Assembly: GCA_007753675.1 (NCBI GenBank)
Contig: CP036432.1
Span: forward strand, 4,438,394-4,502,393
Length of the DNA stretch: 64,000 nucleotides
Source of the DNA: Stieleria magnilauensis
GTDB lineage: Bacteria > Planctomycetota > Planctomycetia > Pirellulales > Pirellulaceae
Reading direction: 5' to 3'
The number at the start of each line of letters is the position of its first letter. Positions within the stretch are counted from its first letter, which is position 1. Below the pieces are notes generated by a model that worked only from the letters and a program-made list of their open reading frames with translations, was not told the DNA's origin and searched no databases. Positions 35,948-45,853 of this stretch are shown here, piece after piece. The position numbers and the translations under genes were made by a program.

Positions 35948-36916
35948 ATGTTGGGCGGCATGCAAGACTTTTGGCCCATCATCGCGTCCGTCCTCGGTGT
36001 CTTTCTGGTGATGGGCGTGGGGGCCGCCTGCCGGTCGCTCGGATGGCTGACCGCCGAAGCCGATCGGACGTTGGCCAATCTGACCGCCAACGTCATGCTG
36101 CCGGCTTACTTTGTGCACCAGTTTTCGCGAAGCAGTGAGATCGGTGAGATCTCCACCGCTTGGCAACCCCCGCTGTTCGGATTCGTGTCGACCGCTTTGG
36201 GACTATTTCTGGCGTTTGGCTTTGCCCGTTCAGCGATCGGCCGCTGGTTCGGGCTGGTCAGCGATTCGTCGCAGCGAGCCTTCGCCTTGAGCGCGGGGAT
36301 TTGCAATTACGGTTACATCCCGCTGCCGTTGGCCGAACAGTTTTATCCCACCGCAATGATCGATCTGATTCTGCATAACGTGGGGGTCACGATGGCGCTG
36401 TGGAGCATTGGGATTGCAATCATCAGTGGTTCGGGCCGCGACGGTTGGAAAAAAACGTTGATCAGCCCACCGCTGTGGGCGGTCGTGTTCTCAATCTTTC
36501 TCAGTTCCATGGGGTGGGCACAATCCATCCCGACACCGTTGGCGACGGCGATCGGGACGTTGGGGTCGTGCGCGATTCCGTTGGGATTGTTGCTCAGCGG
36601 TGCGATCATCGTCGACTTCATCCGTGATCAATCCTGGCTGGCCGACGCGCGGGTGATCGTAGCGGGGATCGGCGTCCGGCAACTGATCTTGCCGCTGTTG
36701 ATGCTCGGCGTGGGTGGCTGGTTGGTGCAAAGTCCCGACCTGCGCACGGTCGTGATGTTGCAGGCGGCGATGCCGGCGGCGGTCTTTCCGATCGTCTTGA
36801 CCAAGCTCTACGGACGCGACACCGAAACCTCCTTGCGAGTCGTCTTGTGGACCTCCGTCGCGGGCATCGTCTTGATCCCCACCTGGCTCGCCGTCGGAGC
36901 CTGGTGGCTGACCTAG
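35948..36916 (+). CDS. AEC family (auxin efflux carrier-type) transporter
   Basis: The 322-residue product from ATG 35948 (or 318 from ATG 35960) has about ten membrane helices in two five-helix halves. The early block WLTAEADRTLANLTANVMLP and the mid-protein AGICNYGYIPLPLAEQF, with its conserved NYG-type kink, are typical of Mem_trans (AEC) carriers. These move organic anions such as malate or malonate, although most members have no known substrate. An open frame upstream to 35780 crosses the tandem repeat array and is rejected. It is convergent with the YcxB-like gene across an inverted repeat. Confidence 0.88.
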   Translation: MLGGMQDFWPIIASVLGVFLVMGVGAACRSLGWLTAEADRTLANLTANVMLPAYFVHQFSRSSEIGEISTAWQPPLFGFVSTALGLFLAFGFARSAIGRWFGLVSDSSQRAFALSAGICNYGYIPLPLAEQFYPTAMIDLILHNVGVTMALWSIGIAIISGSGRDGWKKTLISPPLWAVVFSIFLSSMGWAQSIPTPLATAIGTLGSCAIPLGLLLSGAIIVDFIRDQSWLADARVIVAGIGVRQLILPLLMLGVGGWLVQSPDLRTVVMLQAAMPAAVFPIVLTKLYGRDTETSLRVVLWTSVAGIVLIPTWLAVGAWWLT

Positions 36917-36925
36917 TGCTTGCAA

Positions 36926-37007
36926 GTGGCGTACGCTTCCAGCCTGCGCCCCCCCCAAACGCCCCGCTTGTTCGCTGCTTTCCACGCAAGCTGGAAGCTT
37001 ACGCCAC
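36926..37007. repeat. 18-bp inverted repeat between convergent genes
   Basis: Arms gtggcgtacgcttccagc (36926-36943) and gctggaagcttacgccac (36990-37007) pair with one mismatch over a 46-base spacer. The right arm provides the last codons (Val-Ala) and the TAA stop of the minus-strand gene ending at 36999. The position suggests a shared 3' end structure for the two converging transcripts. Confidence 0.82.
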
Positions 37008-38165
37008 GAACTTCCCACGCACCAACTCGGTCGCTCGGTTCCAATCGTCGGTATTGGCAAACTGTTCACGCGAGACCAGGCAGCAGGCGACGTCGCTCTC
37101 GTGGGGATACAGCCCGATGGAGTCCTCGGTGATTTCCACGTGATCAAAGAATTGCCATGTCGCCCGTGTTTGGCCCAGCGACGTCATTGCACAATACCCT
37201 TGGTCATCCAGCCAGCCCTTGGAATACCAAGCGATCATCCGGCCTTTTTGTTTTGCCGCACGACGCGCGCGCCAGACACGCACAAAGATGCTCGCCACCA
37301 AAATAGCGATCCACAAAGCCGCCAGAGCGACATACAGCGTGCGAAACCCCGTCAGCACAAAGATGCTCACCAGCAGACTGGCGAGAAGAACGGCCAACGC
37401 GACCCAAGTCCGCACCACCGCTTGCTTGGTCGCCTTCAACAAACGCGTTCCCCGTGCACAGTCCTCGTAAAAGTTTCCTTCAAACTCGATCGCATCCCCA
37501 GGCATCGAAAACAGGCACACAGTCTCCGGCGGCGTTCGTTTCCGTTCGTCAAGAAGTTGTGGCAACTGGGGTGGAAAGGCTTGCTGCAGATCCGCCGCCA
37601 CGCTTCGTGCCGATGCCGGATCGGCGAACGCATCGACCGGAAGCGTTTGCCAAAACGTCTGCTCCTTTCCAAAGCTGAGTACCCACAGGTCATGCGTTGC
37701 GGCGCAGGAGACGAGGTTGCAGAGCGGCCAATAGGCTTGACTCTGCTCGGTTTCGAGCCACAAACCGTCTCGGTCGATCCAGCCATGAATCGGCCCCAAG
37801 GCGAGCTGAAAGCTTGGAACGCGGGTCCCGATCAACCAACGCTGGTGGCGACAAAACAGGCCAACACCGACGAGCAGCACGGCGGTCGCCAGCAGCGTGC
37901 GAAGCAGGTGGGTGGCGTCCAGATTGCCGGTGACCAACACCAGCACGCCGGACAACAGCGCGAACAAGCCGGCCAGGACGAGCATGACGCGCGTCGTGTT
38001 GCGATACTCGGTTCGGATTCCCGCTTTGATGACCGCATCACGATGATGCTGCGGCGTCACCTGGCCCTTGAATTCCAAGCGGCCTGGAATGAAGTGACTG
38101 GGCGGGGGCGATTGCTGGGCGGCAAGCGAATCGGTCAGCGGAGCCTGATAGGGATTGGGCGTCAC
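36999..38165 (-). CDS. membrane protein with two YcxB-like units
   Basis: The 388-residue protein starts with GTG 38165, overlapping the stop of the upstream gene as GTGA. It opens with TPNPYQAP, an N-terminal pattern common in planctomycete membrane proteins. Two similar halves follow, each with a pair of hydrophobic helices (about 60-105 and 250-298) and then a soluble segment whose pattern (IDRDGLWLETEQSQAYWPL and DDQGYCAMTSLGQTRATWQF) resembles YcxB-like domains. The duplication looks old. Coupling to an SseB-like gene hints at a joint role. The function is unknown. Confidence 0.75.
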   Translation of the reverse strand: MTPNPYQAPLTDSLAAQQSPPPSHFIPGRLEFKGQVTPQHHRDAVIKAGIRTEYRNTTRVMLVLAGLFALLSGVLVLVTGNLDATHLLRTLLATAVLLVGVGLFCRHQRWLIGTRVPSFQLALGPIHGWIDRDGLWLETEQSQAYWPLCNLVSCAATHDLWVLSFGKEQTFWQTLPVDAFADPASARSVAADLQQAFPPQLPQLLDERKRTPPETVCLFSMPGDAIEFEGNFYEDCARGTRLLKATKQAVVRTWVALAVLLASLLVSIFVLTGFRTLYVALAALWIAILVASIFVRVWRARRAAKQKGRMIAWYSKGWLDDQGYCAMTSLGQTRATWQFFDHVEITEDSIGLYPHESDVACCLVSREQFANTDDWNRATELVRGKFVA

Positions 38166-38569
38166 GCCTCCGATTTCTGCACCAAGTCCAAGAGTTCTTG
38201 ATCGATCACCAGCGATTCATCGCTTTCGGGGTTGAGATACAAACCGTGTTCGGGAGGCATGTATTGCAGCAGCGCGTCGCCGTCGAGGACGTAGCCTTCG
38301 ATCTCGTCTCCCTCTTCGTACATTTCTTCCATCGAATGGACGAAATCTCCGGCGGCTTGCTCGTTGGTGAATGCGACCAACAAATGCATCCCGTCCAGTT
38401 CGGTGCTGAAGACGCTGGCACCTTCTTCGTCATCATCATCTTCCTCATCCGACATCGTCAGCAGCACAAACTCTGCCGAGTCGAACAATTGACGAACCAG
38501 AACGGCGTCGCGCTGCTCGATCGCGAGCGCCAGTTTTGATTCGAGAGATTCGGTCGATTCGGACATCAT
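38162..38569 (-). CDS. SseB-like N-terminal domain protein
   Basis: The 135-residue acidic protein starts at ATG 38569 or 38566. It resembles the SseB N-terminal domain: an early helix with KLALAIEQRDAVLVRQLFDS, strand EFVLLTMSD, an acidic loop, then MHLLVAFTNEQAAGDFVHSM and the closing PEHGLYLNPESDESLVIDQE. No signal peptide is present. Its stop overlaps the GTG start of the YcxB-like membrane protein gene, so the two are translationally coupled. The frame continues upstream to 38827 through repeat DNA and is not believed coding. Confidence 0.83.
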   Translation of the reverse strand: MMSESTESLESKLALAIEQRDAVLVRQLFDSAEFVLLTMSDEEDDDDEEGASVFSTELDGMHLLVAFTNEQAAGDFVHSMEEMYEEGDEIEGYVLDGDALLQYMPPEHGLYLNPESDESLVIDQELLDLVQKSEA

Positions 38570-38721
38570 TTGGCTCGCAGGTTTTTGGGGGCGGTTGGGC
38601 CGGAGTGGTGATCCCCTAGTTATCGCAGCCGGGCACGAAAAAGCAAACCCGTCATCCCGGCAGGCCGCGCCAGCAGCGTGGCGCGACTTGGCCGAGCATT
38701 CACCTCGCGCCGGTCGCTCAC

Positions 38722-38851
38722 CGGCTTGTTGATTTAATCCGATCGCACGTGGGATTAGCCGCGAGCGCGCAAGCGTACGGGCATTCATCTTGTCAATTAC
38801 TCTCCGGCGCCCGTAGGCTCGCGCCAAACGGCTGATTAAATCAACAAGCCG
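38722..38851. repeat. perfect 18-bp inverted repeat flanking a palindrome-family segment
   Basis: The arms cggcttgttgatttaatc (38722-38739) and gattaaatcaacaagccg (38834-38851) are exact reverse complements, 94 bases apart. Just inside the right arm lies ccgtaggctcgcgccaaacg, the reverse complement of a segment at 57758-57780. The element fills much of the 337-base gap between the SseB-like and AIM24-family genes. No gene was found in the gap. Confidence 0.88.
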
Positions 38852-38906
38852 TCACGCGTCCCGCTGGAACGACTCACGTCCCCCCGCTTTCGCGGGGCAC
38901 ACGGTC

Positions 38907-39968
38907 TCAATCTCCCATAAACATTTCGCCCAACCCGCCCAACAGCGAGCCTTCGCCCTTGCGGGTGTTTCCGGCCGAGGGAATCGCTGCGGCGAGTCGC
39001 CCGGCAAACCGCGAGAACGGCAGGGATTGCAACCACACCGGACCGGGGCCGCGAACGGTGGCCAGAAACAGCCCTTCGCCGCCGAAGAACGCGTTTTTCA
39101 GCCCGCCGACGAACTGGATGTCGTAGTGGACCGATGGCCCCATCGCCATCAAGCACCCGGTGTCCAGCCGCAGCGTCTCGCCGGGTTCCAGTTCCCGGTA
39201 CATCATCGTTCCGCCGGCGTGAATGACCGCGATGCCGTCGCCCTTGAGCCGCTGCATGATGAAACCTTCGCCGCCGAACAGCCCCGCACCGATCTTCTTT
39301 TGAAAGGCGATGTCCACTGTGATCCCGCGAGCACCGCACAAGAAGGCATCTTTTTGGCAGATGATTTCTCCGCCCAGTTGATCCAGGTGCAACGGAATCA
39401 TGCGTCCGGGATGGGGTGCTCCGAAGGCGACCTTGGCTTGCCCGCGGCCCTGATTGGTAAAGGTCGTCATGAAGAGTGCCTCGCCGGTCAGCGCCCGCTT
39501 GCCCGCCGACAAGACCTTGCCGAACAGGCTGCTGTCCTGCTTGGACGGGTCGCCGAAGACAGTCGCCATCTCGACGCCTTCGGTCATGTACATCAGCGCG
39601 CCCGCTTCGGCGATCGTCTGCTCTCCCGGATCGAGCGTGATTTCGACGTATTGGGTCTCGTGGCCGAAGACTTCATAATCGATCTCGTCACTGCGCCGGC
39701 TGACCCCGTCCCCGGATTGACCGCCCCGCATCGTGACCGGCGCGGTGCTCATTTCGATCTCGCCGGCTGAGAACCGATCATCGCCGTCGGTGGTCGAATT
39801 CAGACCGGAAAAACCACCCAACGGAACGGTCGAGGAGCCTCCCGGGACACGGAACGTCTGGCGACAGGCCTTGCAATTGACGTCTTTCCCCGCCATCTCT
39901 TCACCGGCCTGGTAGTGTTTTCCGCACATCGGACAGTCAAATTCCACTGTTTCCTCTCCTCCAAACAT
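38907..39968 (-). CDS. AIM24 / TIGR00266 family protein with N-terminal zinc ribbon
   Basis: The 353-residue protein from ATG 39968 begins with a zinc ribbon of the CPMC...CKAC type (about 12-37). A low-complexity linker follows, and then the TRAP-like beta domain of the AIM24 family from about 105 (VEITLDPGEQTIAEAGALMYM, GEALFMTTFTNQG, FGGEGFIMQRLKGDGIAVIH). The body is a set of antiparallel beta strands seen in proteins of unknown role, sometimes linked to membranes. The zinc ribbon is an addition typical of planctomycete versions. The gene stands alone on its strand. Confidence 0.87.
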   Translation of the reverse strand: MFGGEETVEFDCPMCGKHYQAGEEMAGKDVNCKACRQTFRVPGGSSTVPLGGFSGLNSTTDGDDRFSAGEIEMSTAPVTMRGGQSGDGVSRRSDEIDYEVFGHETQYVEITLDPGEQTIAEAGALMYMTEGVEMATVFGDPSKQDSSLFGKVLSAGKRALTGEALFMTTFTNQGRGQAKVAFGAPHPGRMIPLHLDQLGGEIICQKDAFLCGARGITVDIAFQKKIGAGLFGGEGFIMQRLKGDGIAVIHAGGTMMYRELEPGETLRLDTGCLMAMGPSVHYDIQFVGGLKNAFFGGEGLFLATVRGPGPVWLQSLPFSRFAGRLAAAIPSAGNTRKGEGSLLGGLGEMFMGD

Positions 39969-40166
39969 TAACGAGATGGTCACTTTTCGCTGGGTCGCAG
40001 GCTGCCCCAAAGGGCCCATTAGCAGTTACCATAGGGCGCTGGCTCCGATACCGAACGCGAACCGTGGATTGTCACCGATCCCCGCTCGTTCGCGCCGTCC
40101 CGATTCTCCAGTCCTGATCTGCAAATTTCCCACACCAATCCAGTCCCCCATCATAAAGGCATTCCG

Positions 40167-41558
40167 ATGACCAAGCGATCCAAGGTGAACCATCGCCAAG
40201 AACGTCGCCAATTCCTCAAGACCGCCGCAGCCGCCTCGGCCGCCGCCTCGGTCCCTTACTTTTATTCGACGCCGAAAACGCTGGCCGACGAAACCAAGAG
40301 CAAGAACGACCGCGTCGCGATGGGCGTCATCGGTGCCGGCGGCATGGCGGGCGGCAACATGAACTCCGCCAAAGACTGGGTGGACGTCGTCGCCGTGTGT
40401 GACGTCGACGCCGGTCGCCGCCAGTCGTTCAGCCAACGACACAGCGGCGGCAAAGCCGTACAGTCGTCCGACTATCGCGAGTTGCTCGACCGCAAGGATA
40501 TCGACGCGGTGCACATCGCCACCCCCGACCACTGGCACACCAAGCCACTGATCGAAGCCATGCTGGCCGGAAAAGACGTCTACTGCGAAAAACCACTCAC
40601 GTTGACGATCGACGAAGGCAAGTTGATCCGCAAGGTTCAGAAGGAAACCGGACGCATCGTCCAAGTCGGAACGCAACAGCGCAGTACGTTCAATCTGTTT
40701 GTCAAAGCGATGGCGATCGTCAACGAAGGACGACTCGGAACGATTCGTGAAGTCCAAGCCGCAATCGGCGGTGCCCCCACCAGCCCTCCAATCCCCGTCG
40801 CCGAAGTGCCCGAAGGACTGGACTGGGATCGTTGGTTGGGGCCGGCCCCGAAGGTCGACTACCGCAATCTGCCGAGCCAAAAGAATCGTGGCCGCGGCAA
40901 CACGAATTGCCACTACGAATTCCGCTGGTGGTACGAATACAGCGGCGGAAAACTGACCGACTGGGGCGCGCACCATGTCGACATTTGCAACTGGGCGCTC
41001 AAACTGAACGGTCAAACCGAAGGCCCGCTGTCGATCGGCGGCACCGCCACCCATCCGGTCGAATTCAAAGACGGCAAGCCCGTGATGAATGACCGCTACA
41101 ACACCGCGACCGCGTTCCTGTTCAACGTGATGTATCCCGGCGGCACCAAGATGATCATCCGCAACGACACCGACAACGGCGTGCTGATCACCGGCGACAA
41201 GGGCAAGATCTTTGTCAACCGCGGCAAGCTGGTCGGCAAACCGGTCGAAGATCTGAAAGACAACCCGCTGCCCGAAGACGCGATCGCCAAGGTGTACAAG
41301 AACCTGCCGATGGAGCGGAACGAGCGGGCGGCTCACTGGGCCAACTTCCTGCACTGTGCGAAAGAACGGAAAGAGCCCATCAGCGACGTCCACACCCACA
41401 TGGAAATGCTCAACGTCTGTCACTTGGCCGGCATCAGCGCACGACTCGGTCGGGAACTGAAATGGGACAACGCCAGCGAGCAGATCGTCGGTGATTCGCA
41501 AGCCAACAGCATGCTCGCCAGGCCGTACCGCAGCGGCTACGAAATCGACATGGGCTAA
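40167..41558 (+). CDS. Gfo/Idh/MocA family oxidoreductase with Tat signal
   Basis: The 463-residue protein has a twin-arginine leader (RRQFLKTAAAASAAA), then a Rossmann NAD(P)-binding motif MGVIGAGGMAGGN. The diagnostic CEKPLTL motif bears the lysine, and HIATPDHWHTKPLIEAM precedes it. The C-terminal half contains NCHYEFRWWYEYSGGKLTDW, typical of the large planctomycete and Bacteroidetes clade. Such enzymes oxidise or reduce sugars with a tightly bound cofactor and are exported folded. It lies five bases before the HtrA gene on the same strand. It may assist DUF1080-type 3-keto sugar chemistry, which is inference. Confidence 0.92.
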   Translation: MTKRSKVNHRQERRQFLKTAAAASAAASVPYFYSTPKTLADETKSKNDRVAMGVIGAGGMAGGNMNSAKDWVDVVAVCDVDAGRRQSFSQRHSGGKAVQSSDYRELLDRKDIDAVHIATPDHWHTKPLIEAMLAGKDVYCEKPLTLTIDEGKLIRKVQKETGRIVQVGTQQRSTFNLFVKAMAIVNEGRLGTIREVQAAIGGAPTSPPIPVAEVPEGLDWDRWLGPAPKVDYRNLPSQKNRGRGNTNCHYEFRWWYEYSGGKLTDWGAHHVDICNWALKLNGQTEGPLSIGGTATHPVEFKDGKPVMNDRYNTATAFLFNVMYPGGTKMIIRNDTDNGVLITGDKGKIFVNRGKLVGKPVEDLKDNPLPEDAIAKVYKNLPMERNERAAHWANFLHCAKERKEPISDVHTHMEMLNVCHLAGISARLGRELKWDNASEQIVGDSQANSMLARPYRSGYEIDMG

Positions 41559-41563
41559 AGCCG

Positions 41564-42694
41564 ATGCAGTCCGAAGACGCGATCGATCTCCGTCGTCAGC
41601 TTCGCCTGACATGGCTGCTGCTGACGCTGGTCACCGTGGTCTTTGTCTGGCCGACCGTCCGCGTTTGGCTGGGGATCGGCATGGCCGCCAGCGGAACACC
41701 TCGCGCGATCACCCCGCGAGGTGATTTGGCGGCCTTTGAGCAATCGACGGTCGAACTGTTTCGCACGGTCAGCCCATCGGTGGTTTACCTGACGACTCGA
41801 TCACGCGTCGCCAGCCCGTTTTCGCGACGGGCCATCGAAGTCGATGCGGGCTCGGGCAGCGGTTTCATGTGGGACGAATTCGGCCACATCGTGACCAATT
41901 TCCATGTCCTGCAAGAAGCGTCTTCGGCCAAAGTCGTGCTCTGGGATCAATCGTCCTACGAAGCGATCTTGGTCGGCGGATCAGCCGATCACGATCTGGC
42001 GGTGCTGAAGATCAACGCCCCGGCTGCGAAATTGCTGCCGGTGGCCATCGGCACCAGCGATGACTTGCTGGTCGGCCAGGCGGTGTTCGCGATCGGCAAT
42101 CCCTTCGGACTCAGTCAAACCCTGACCACCGGAGTCGTCTCGGCCAAGAGCCGCTCGATTGACAGCCCGACGGGACGTTCAATTGAAGAGGTCATTCAGA
42201 TCGATGCGGCGATCAACCCCGGCAACTCCGGCGGCCCGTTGCTGGACAGTGCCGGGCGGTTGATCGGAGTCAACACGGCCATCTACAGCCCCTCGGGCAC
42301 CTCGGCAGGCGTCGGGTTTTCCATCCCTGTCGACACGGTCAACCGGGTCGTCCCGCAAATCATCGCCAATGGTCGCTACGAGCCGCCGCAACTGGGCCTC
42401 CGCGTCAACCGTGAACTCAGCGAAGTCGTTACGACGCGGCTGGGCGTCGAGGGCGTGCTGATTCTGCACATCGTCCCCGGCGGCCCCGCCGATCGCGCCG
42501 GACTACGGGAAACCGTGATCGGACAATCCAGCTTGGTCCGGCCCGGCGACATCATTCAAAAGATCGGCGACGCAACCGTTCGCGACATGAACGACATGCT
42601 GGAAGCCTTGGAACACCACCGCGTCGGCGAGACGGTCACGGTGCAATTCCTGCGGGAAGGCCAAACCGAAACCGTCGACGTCGTGCTGCAATAG
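41564..42694 (+). CDS. HtrA/DegP-type serine protease
   Basis: The 376-residue protein has one N-terminal membrane helix (about 15-38) and then a trypsin-like domain with the intact triad His114 (IVTNFHVL), Asp144 (ADHDLAVLK) and Ser222 (GNSGGPLL). A single PDZ domain occupies about 285-372 ([10 protein letters not shown]...[17 protein letters not shown]). One PDZ and a membrane anchor point to the DegS-like S1C arrangement, acting on misfolded or regulatory proteins in the periplasm. It starts five bases after the oxidoreductase stop, which suggests co-transcription. Confidence 0.93.
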   Translation: MQSEDAIDLRRQLRLTWLLLTLVTVVFVWPTVRVWLGIGMAASGTPRAITPRGDLAAFEQSTVELFRTVSPSVVYLTTRSRVASPFSRRAIEVDAGSGSGFMWDEFGHIVTNFHVLQEASSAKVVLWDQSSYEAILVGGSADHDLAVLKINAPAAKLLPVAIGTSDDLLVGQAVFAIGNPFGLSQTLTTGVVSAKSRSIDSPTGRSIEEVIQIDAAINPGNSGGPLLDSAGRLIGVNTAIYSPSGTSAGVGFSIPVDTVNRVVPQIIANGRYEPPQLGLRVNRELSEVVTTRLGVEGVLILHIVPGGPADRAGLRETVIGQSSLVRPGDIIQKIGDATVRDMNDMLEALEHHRVGETVTVQFLREGQTETVDVVLQ

Positions 42695-42779
42695 GCCGCC
42701 CGCACCGTGGTCAGTCCCGTCGGTTTGGCCTAAACTGTTCGCCCCTCTCGACAAACCACCGTCCCCAGGAAGCGAATTG

Positions 42780-44084
42780 ATGAGCGAGAATTATCGCCCA
42801 GGAACTTTGGCGTTGCACGCCGGCCAGGAACCCGACCCGACCACCAACGCCCGCGCGGTGCCGATCTATGCGACCACCAGCTACACCTTCAACGACACCG
42901 ACCATGCCGCCGCCCTGTTCGGGCTGACCGAGTTCGGGAACATCTACAGCCGTTTGATGAATCCCACCGTGGATGTGCTGGAAAAACGGCTGGCGGCACT
43001 CGACGGCGGCGTCACCGGGCTGTGCTTCGCCTCCGGACAAGCCGCGATCACGGCCGCGATCCTGACGATCGCCCACAGCGGGCAAAACATCGTCAGCAGC
43101 ACCTCGCTGTACGGCGGCACCTGGACCCTGTTCACGCAAACATTCAAAAGCCTGGGCATCGAAGTTCGTTTCTTTGACCCCGATCATCCTGAACAGATCC
43201 ATGGCTTGATCGACGAGAACACGCGTCTGGTCTACATGGAATCGATCGGCAATCCCAAGAACGACGTGCCGGATTTCAAAGCGATCGCCGACGCCGCACA
43301 CAGCGCCCCCCACGGCGCGATCCCCGTGCTGTGTGACAACACCGTGATGACCCCGATGTTGCTCAAACCGATCGAGCACGGCGTCGACATCGTGATCTAC
43401 AGCACGACGAAATTCATCGGCGGCCACGGCACACACATCGGCGGCGCGATCGTCGACAGCGGTAACTTCAAATGGGCCGACCAACCGGAAAAATGGCCGG
43501 AGTTCTGTGCGCCGTCTCCGTCCTATCATGGTGCCGTCTTCGAAGAACATTTGCGCCCGATGGGCAACATCGCCTACCTGCTGCATGCCCGAACGCACTG
43601 GTTGCGAGACACCGGCGCGGCGATGAGTCCCTTCGCAGCATTCCTGTTCCTGCAAGGTCTGGAAACGCTGCACCTGCGGATGCCCCGGCACTGCGAGAAC
43701 GCTCAAAAGGTCGCCGAATTCTTGGAGTCCAACGACGCGGTCGAGTGGGTCAATTACCCCGGACTGAAATCGCACAAGGACTACCAGCGCGGACAACAAT
43801 ACCTGCCCAACGGACAGGGTGCGATCATGGGATTCGGCATCAAGGGTGGCATGGAAGCGGGAAAGAAATTCATCAACGCCTGCAAGCTTTGTTCACACCT
43901 GGCGAACATCGGCGACGCCAAGACGTTGGTGATTCACCCGGCCAGCACGACGCACCAACAGTTGACGGCCGAAGAACAAGCCAAGGCGGGAGTGGTTCCC
44001 GAATACGTTCGGGTCTCGGTCGGGATCGAAGACGTCCAAGACATCATCGATGACCTGAAACAGGCCCTCGCCGCGGCGACGTGA
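42780..44084 (+). CDS. metY: O-acetylhomoserine sulfhydrylase (MetY)
   Basis: The 434-residue PLP enzyme of the Cys/Met metabolism family starts at ATG 42780, and aggaag lies about 10 bases upstream. Early residues [20 protein letters not shown], the [22 protein letters not shown] block and the PLP lysine Lys211 in [16 protein letters not shown] fit the O-acetylhomoserine (thiol)-lyase clade. The reaction joins O-acetylhomoserine with sulfide to give homocysteine. The gene overlaps the next one as GTGA, and that gene makes its substrate, which supports the specific call over cystathionine synthases. Confidence 0.94.
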   Translation: MSENYRPGTLALHAGQEPDPTTNARAVPIYATTSYTFNDTDHAAALFGLTEFGNIYSRLMNPTVDVLEKRLAALDGGVTGLCFASGQAAITAAILTIAHSGQNIVSSTSLYGGTWTLFTQTFKSLGIEVRFFDPDHPEQIHGLIDENTRLVYMESIGNPKNDVPDFKAIADAAHSAPHGAIPVLCDNTVMTPMLLKPIEHGVDIVIYSTTKFIGGHGTHIGGAIVDSGNFKWADQPEKWPEFCAPSPSYHGAVFEEHLRPMGNIAYLLHARTHWLRDTGAAMSPFAAFLFLQGLETLHLRMPRHCENAQKVAEFLESNDAVEWVNYPGLKSHKDYQRGQQYLPNGQGAIMGFGIKGGMEAGKKFINACKLCSHLANIGDAKTLVIHPASTTHQQLTAEEQAKAGVVPEYVRVSVGIEDVQDIIDDLKQALAAAT

Positions 44085-45853
44085 GCCAGCCCGACTCCAC
44101 CGCCGATCTGTTCGCAAGCACCGACGACGACCGCGTCGTCGGACCGCTCAAGCATGTCCGCTCGGTGACCTTCGACGGCGATGTTGCACTGGAACTGGGC
44201 GGACGCCTGAGCAACGTTTGCTGCGCGTTCGAAACCTGGGGCACACTCAACCGCGACGCTTCCAACGCCGTCCTGGTTTGCCACGCCGTCTCGGGCGACT
44301 CCCACGCCGCACGGCACGACCCGGACGACGATCCCGGCTGGTGGGACGATTTGATCGGCCCCGGCAAACCGGTCGACACCGATCGGTTCTTCGTCGTTTG
44401 CCCCAACGTCCTAGGTGGCTGTCGCGGCACGACCGGCCCCAGTGATCTGAACCCGGAAACCGGCCAACCGTTTGGCGCCGACTTCCCGCGGATCACGATC
44501 GGGGACATGGTCACGGTCCAGCGGATGCTGGCCGATCATCTGGGCATCGGCCGCTGGCACGCCATCGTCGGCGGTTCGCTGGGCGGCCATCAGGCGATGG
44601 CTTGGGTGGCCCAACATCCCGATTCGACCAATCTGTGCGTCGTGATCGCTTCGAGCGCGCGGCTGACCAGCCAAGCGCTCGGGTTCGACATCATCGGCCG
44701 CAACGCCATCCAAACCGATCCGCATTTTTACGGTGGCCAGTACTACGACAAACCCAAACGGCCCAACACGGGACTGGCCATCGCACGCATGCTCGGTCAC
44801 GTGACCTATTTGTCGACCGAAGCGATGGAGCAAAAGTTCGGCTCCGATCGCCACGACCCCCGGCAAATCGTGTCCGTGTTCGAACAACGATTCAGCATCG
44901 GTTCGTACCTAGCCCATCAAGGCCAAAAATTCACCACGCGTTTTGATGCCAACAGCTATGTCACGCTGACGATGGCGATGGATCTGTTTGATCTGGGCGT
45001 CAACCGACTGCAATTGATGGAAACATTCAACGATGCGGATTGCCAGTTCCTGGTCGTCAGTTTTAGCAGCGATTGGTTGTTCACCACGGACCAGTCACGT
45101 GACATCGTCAACGCGCTGACGGCATTGGGCAAGCCGGTCACCTACGGTGAAATCACCACGCCGCGGGGACACGATTCCTTTTTAATCGCCGAAGACATCG
45201 CCCAGTACGGACCGTTGGTGCAAGCTCGACTCGGTGACATCGACACCGCGCCGGCCTCGATCTCGGAAGTCGAAGAGCTGATCCTCGCCGAGATTCCCGA
45301 CGGCGCGTCGGTGCTCGACCTGGGCTGTGGAGATGGTCACCTGCTGGCCGCACTTCACAAACGGGGGCACCAGAAACTCGTCGGCGTCGAAGTCGATCAG
45401 GAGAGCATCGTCAAAACCGGACGCCGGGGCATCGATGTCATCGACTATGACCTGAACCATGGCTTACCGGCCTTCATCGACAATCAATTCGACGTGGTCA
45501 TCTTGAGCGCGACCTTGCAAGCGGTCGCCAACGTGGAAACGCTGTTTCAGGAAATGATCCGTGTCGGTCGGCGGATCATCGTCAGCTTTCCCAACTTCGC
45601 CTACCGAAAACTCAGAGAAGACTATGTCGTCCGTGGGCGTTCGCCCAAAGCCCCCGGCGAATTCGCGTTCGAGTGGTACAACACGCCCAACCGGCGATTT
45701 CCCAGCATCGCCGATGTTCACGATTTGTGCCGCCAAATGTCGCTTCGTTTGGAAAAAGAGATCTATGTCGATGCCTCCCTGGGCAAACGCATCGACGCCG
45801 ATGACGATCCCAACCTGAACGCCGACACCGCGATCCTGGTGATTTCGGGCTAA
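44081..45853 (+). CDS. metX: homoserine O-acetyltransferase MetX fused to MetW methyltransferase domain
   Basis: The 590-residue protein starts with GTG 44081 inside the metY stop. Residues about 1-385 are an alpha/beta-hydrolase MetX with the nucleophile elbow [12 protein letters not shown], the catalytic aspartate in [14 protein letters not shown] and the histidine in TPRGHDSF. Residues about 393-590 are Met[21 protein letters not shown] binds S-adenosylmethionine, and [17 protein letters not shown] closes the domain. MetX makes O-acetylhomoserine for methionine synthesis; MetW is needed for its function in several bacteria. In most genomes the two are separate adjacent genes, so this is a true fusion. 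Acetyl against succinyl specificity is inferred. Confidence 0.93.
   Translation: MSQPDSTADLFASTDDDRVVGPLKHVRSVTFDGDVALELGGRLSNVCCAFETWGTLNRDASNAVLVCHAVSGDSHAARHDPDDDPGWWDDLIGPGKPVDTDRFFVVCPNVLGGCRGTTGPSDLNPETGQPFGADFPRITIGDMVTVQRMLADHLGIGRWHAIVGGSLGGHQAMAWVAQHPDSTNLCVVIASSARLTSQALGFDIIGRNAIQTDPHFYGGQYYDKPKRPNTGLAIARMLGHVTYLSTEAMEQKFGSDRHDPRQIVSVFEQRFSIGSYLAHQGQKFTTRFDANSYVTLTMAMDLFDLGVNRLQLMETFNDADCQFLVVSFSSDWLFTTDQSRDIVNALTALGKPVTYGEITTPRGHDSFLIAEDIAQYGPLVQARLGDIDTAPASISEVEELILAEIPDGASVLDLGCGDGHLLAALHKRGHQKLVGVEVDQESIVKTGRRGIDVIDYDLNHGLPAFIDNQFDVVILSATLQAVANVETLFQEMIRVGRRIIVSFPNFAYRKLREDYVVRGRSPKAPGEFAFEWYNTPNRRFPSIADVHDLCRQMSLRLEKEIYVDASLGKRIDADDDPNLNADTAILVISG

Noticed and set aside
40026..41612. 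528-codon minus-strand open frame opposite the Gfo/Idh/MocA gene
   Set aside because: The plus-strand product has an intact Tat signal, Rossmann motif and EKP motif, while the minus-strand product has none and is a mirror of codon bias.
42695..42779. SAM or other riboswitch upstream of metY
   Set aside because: The spacer is only 85 bases and shows no conserved SAM aptamer core; only a ribosome-binding site is visible.
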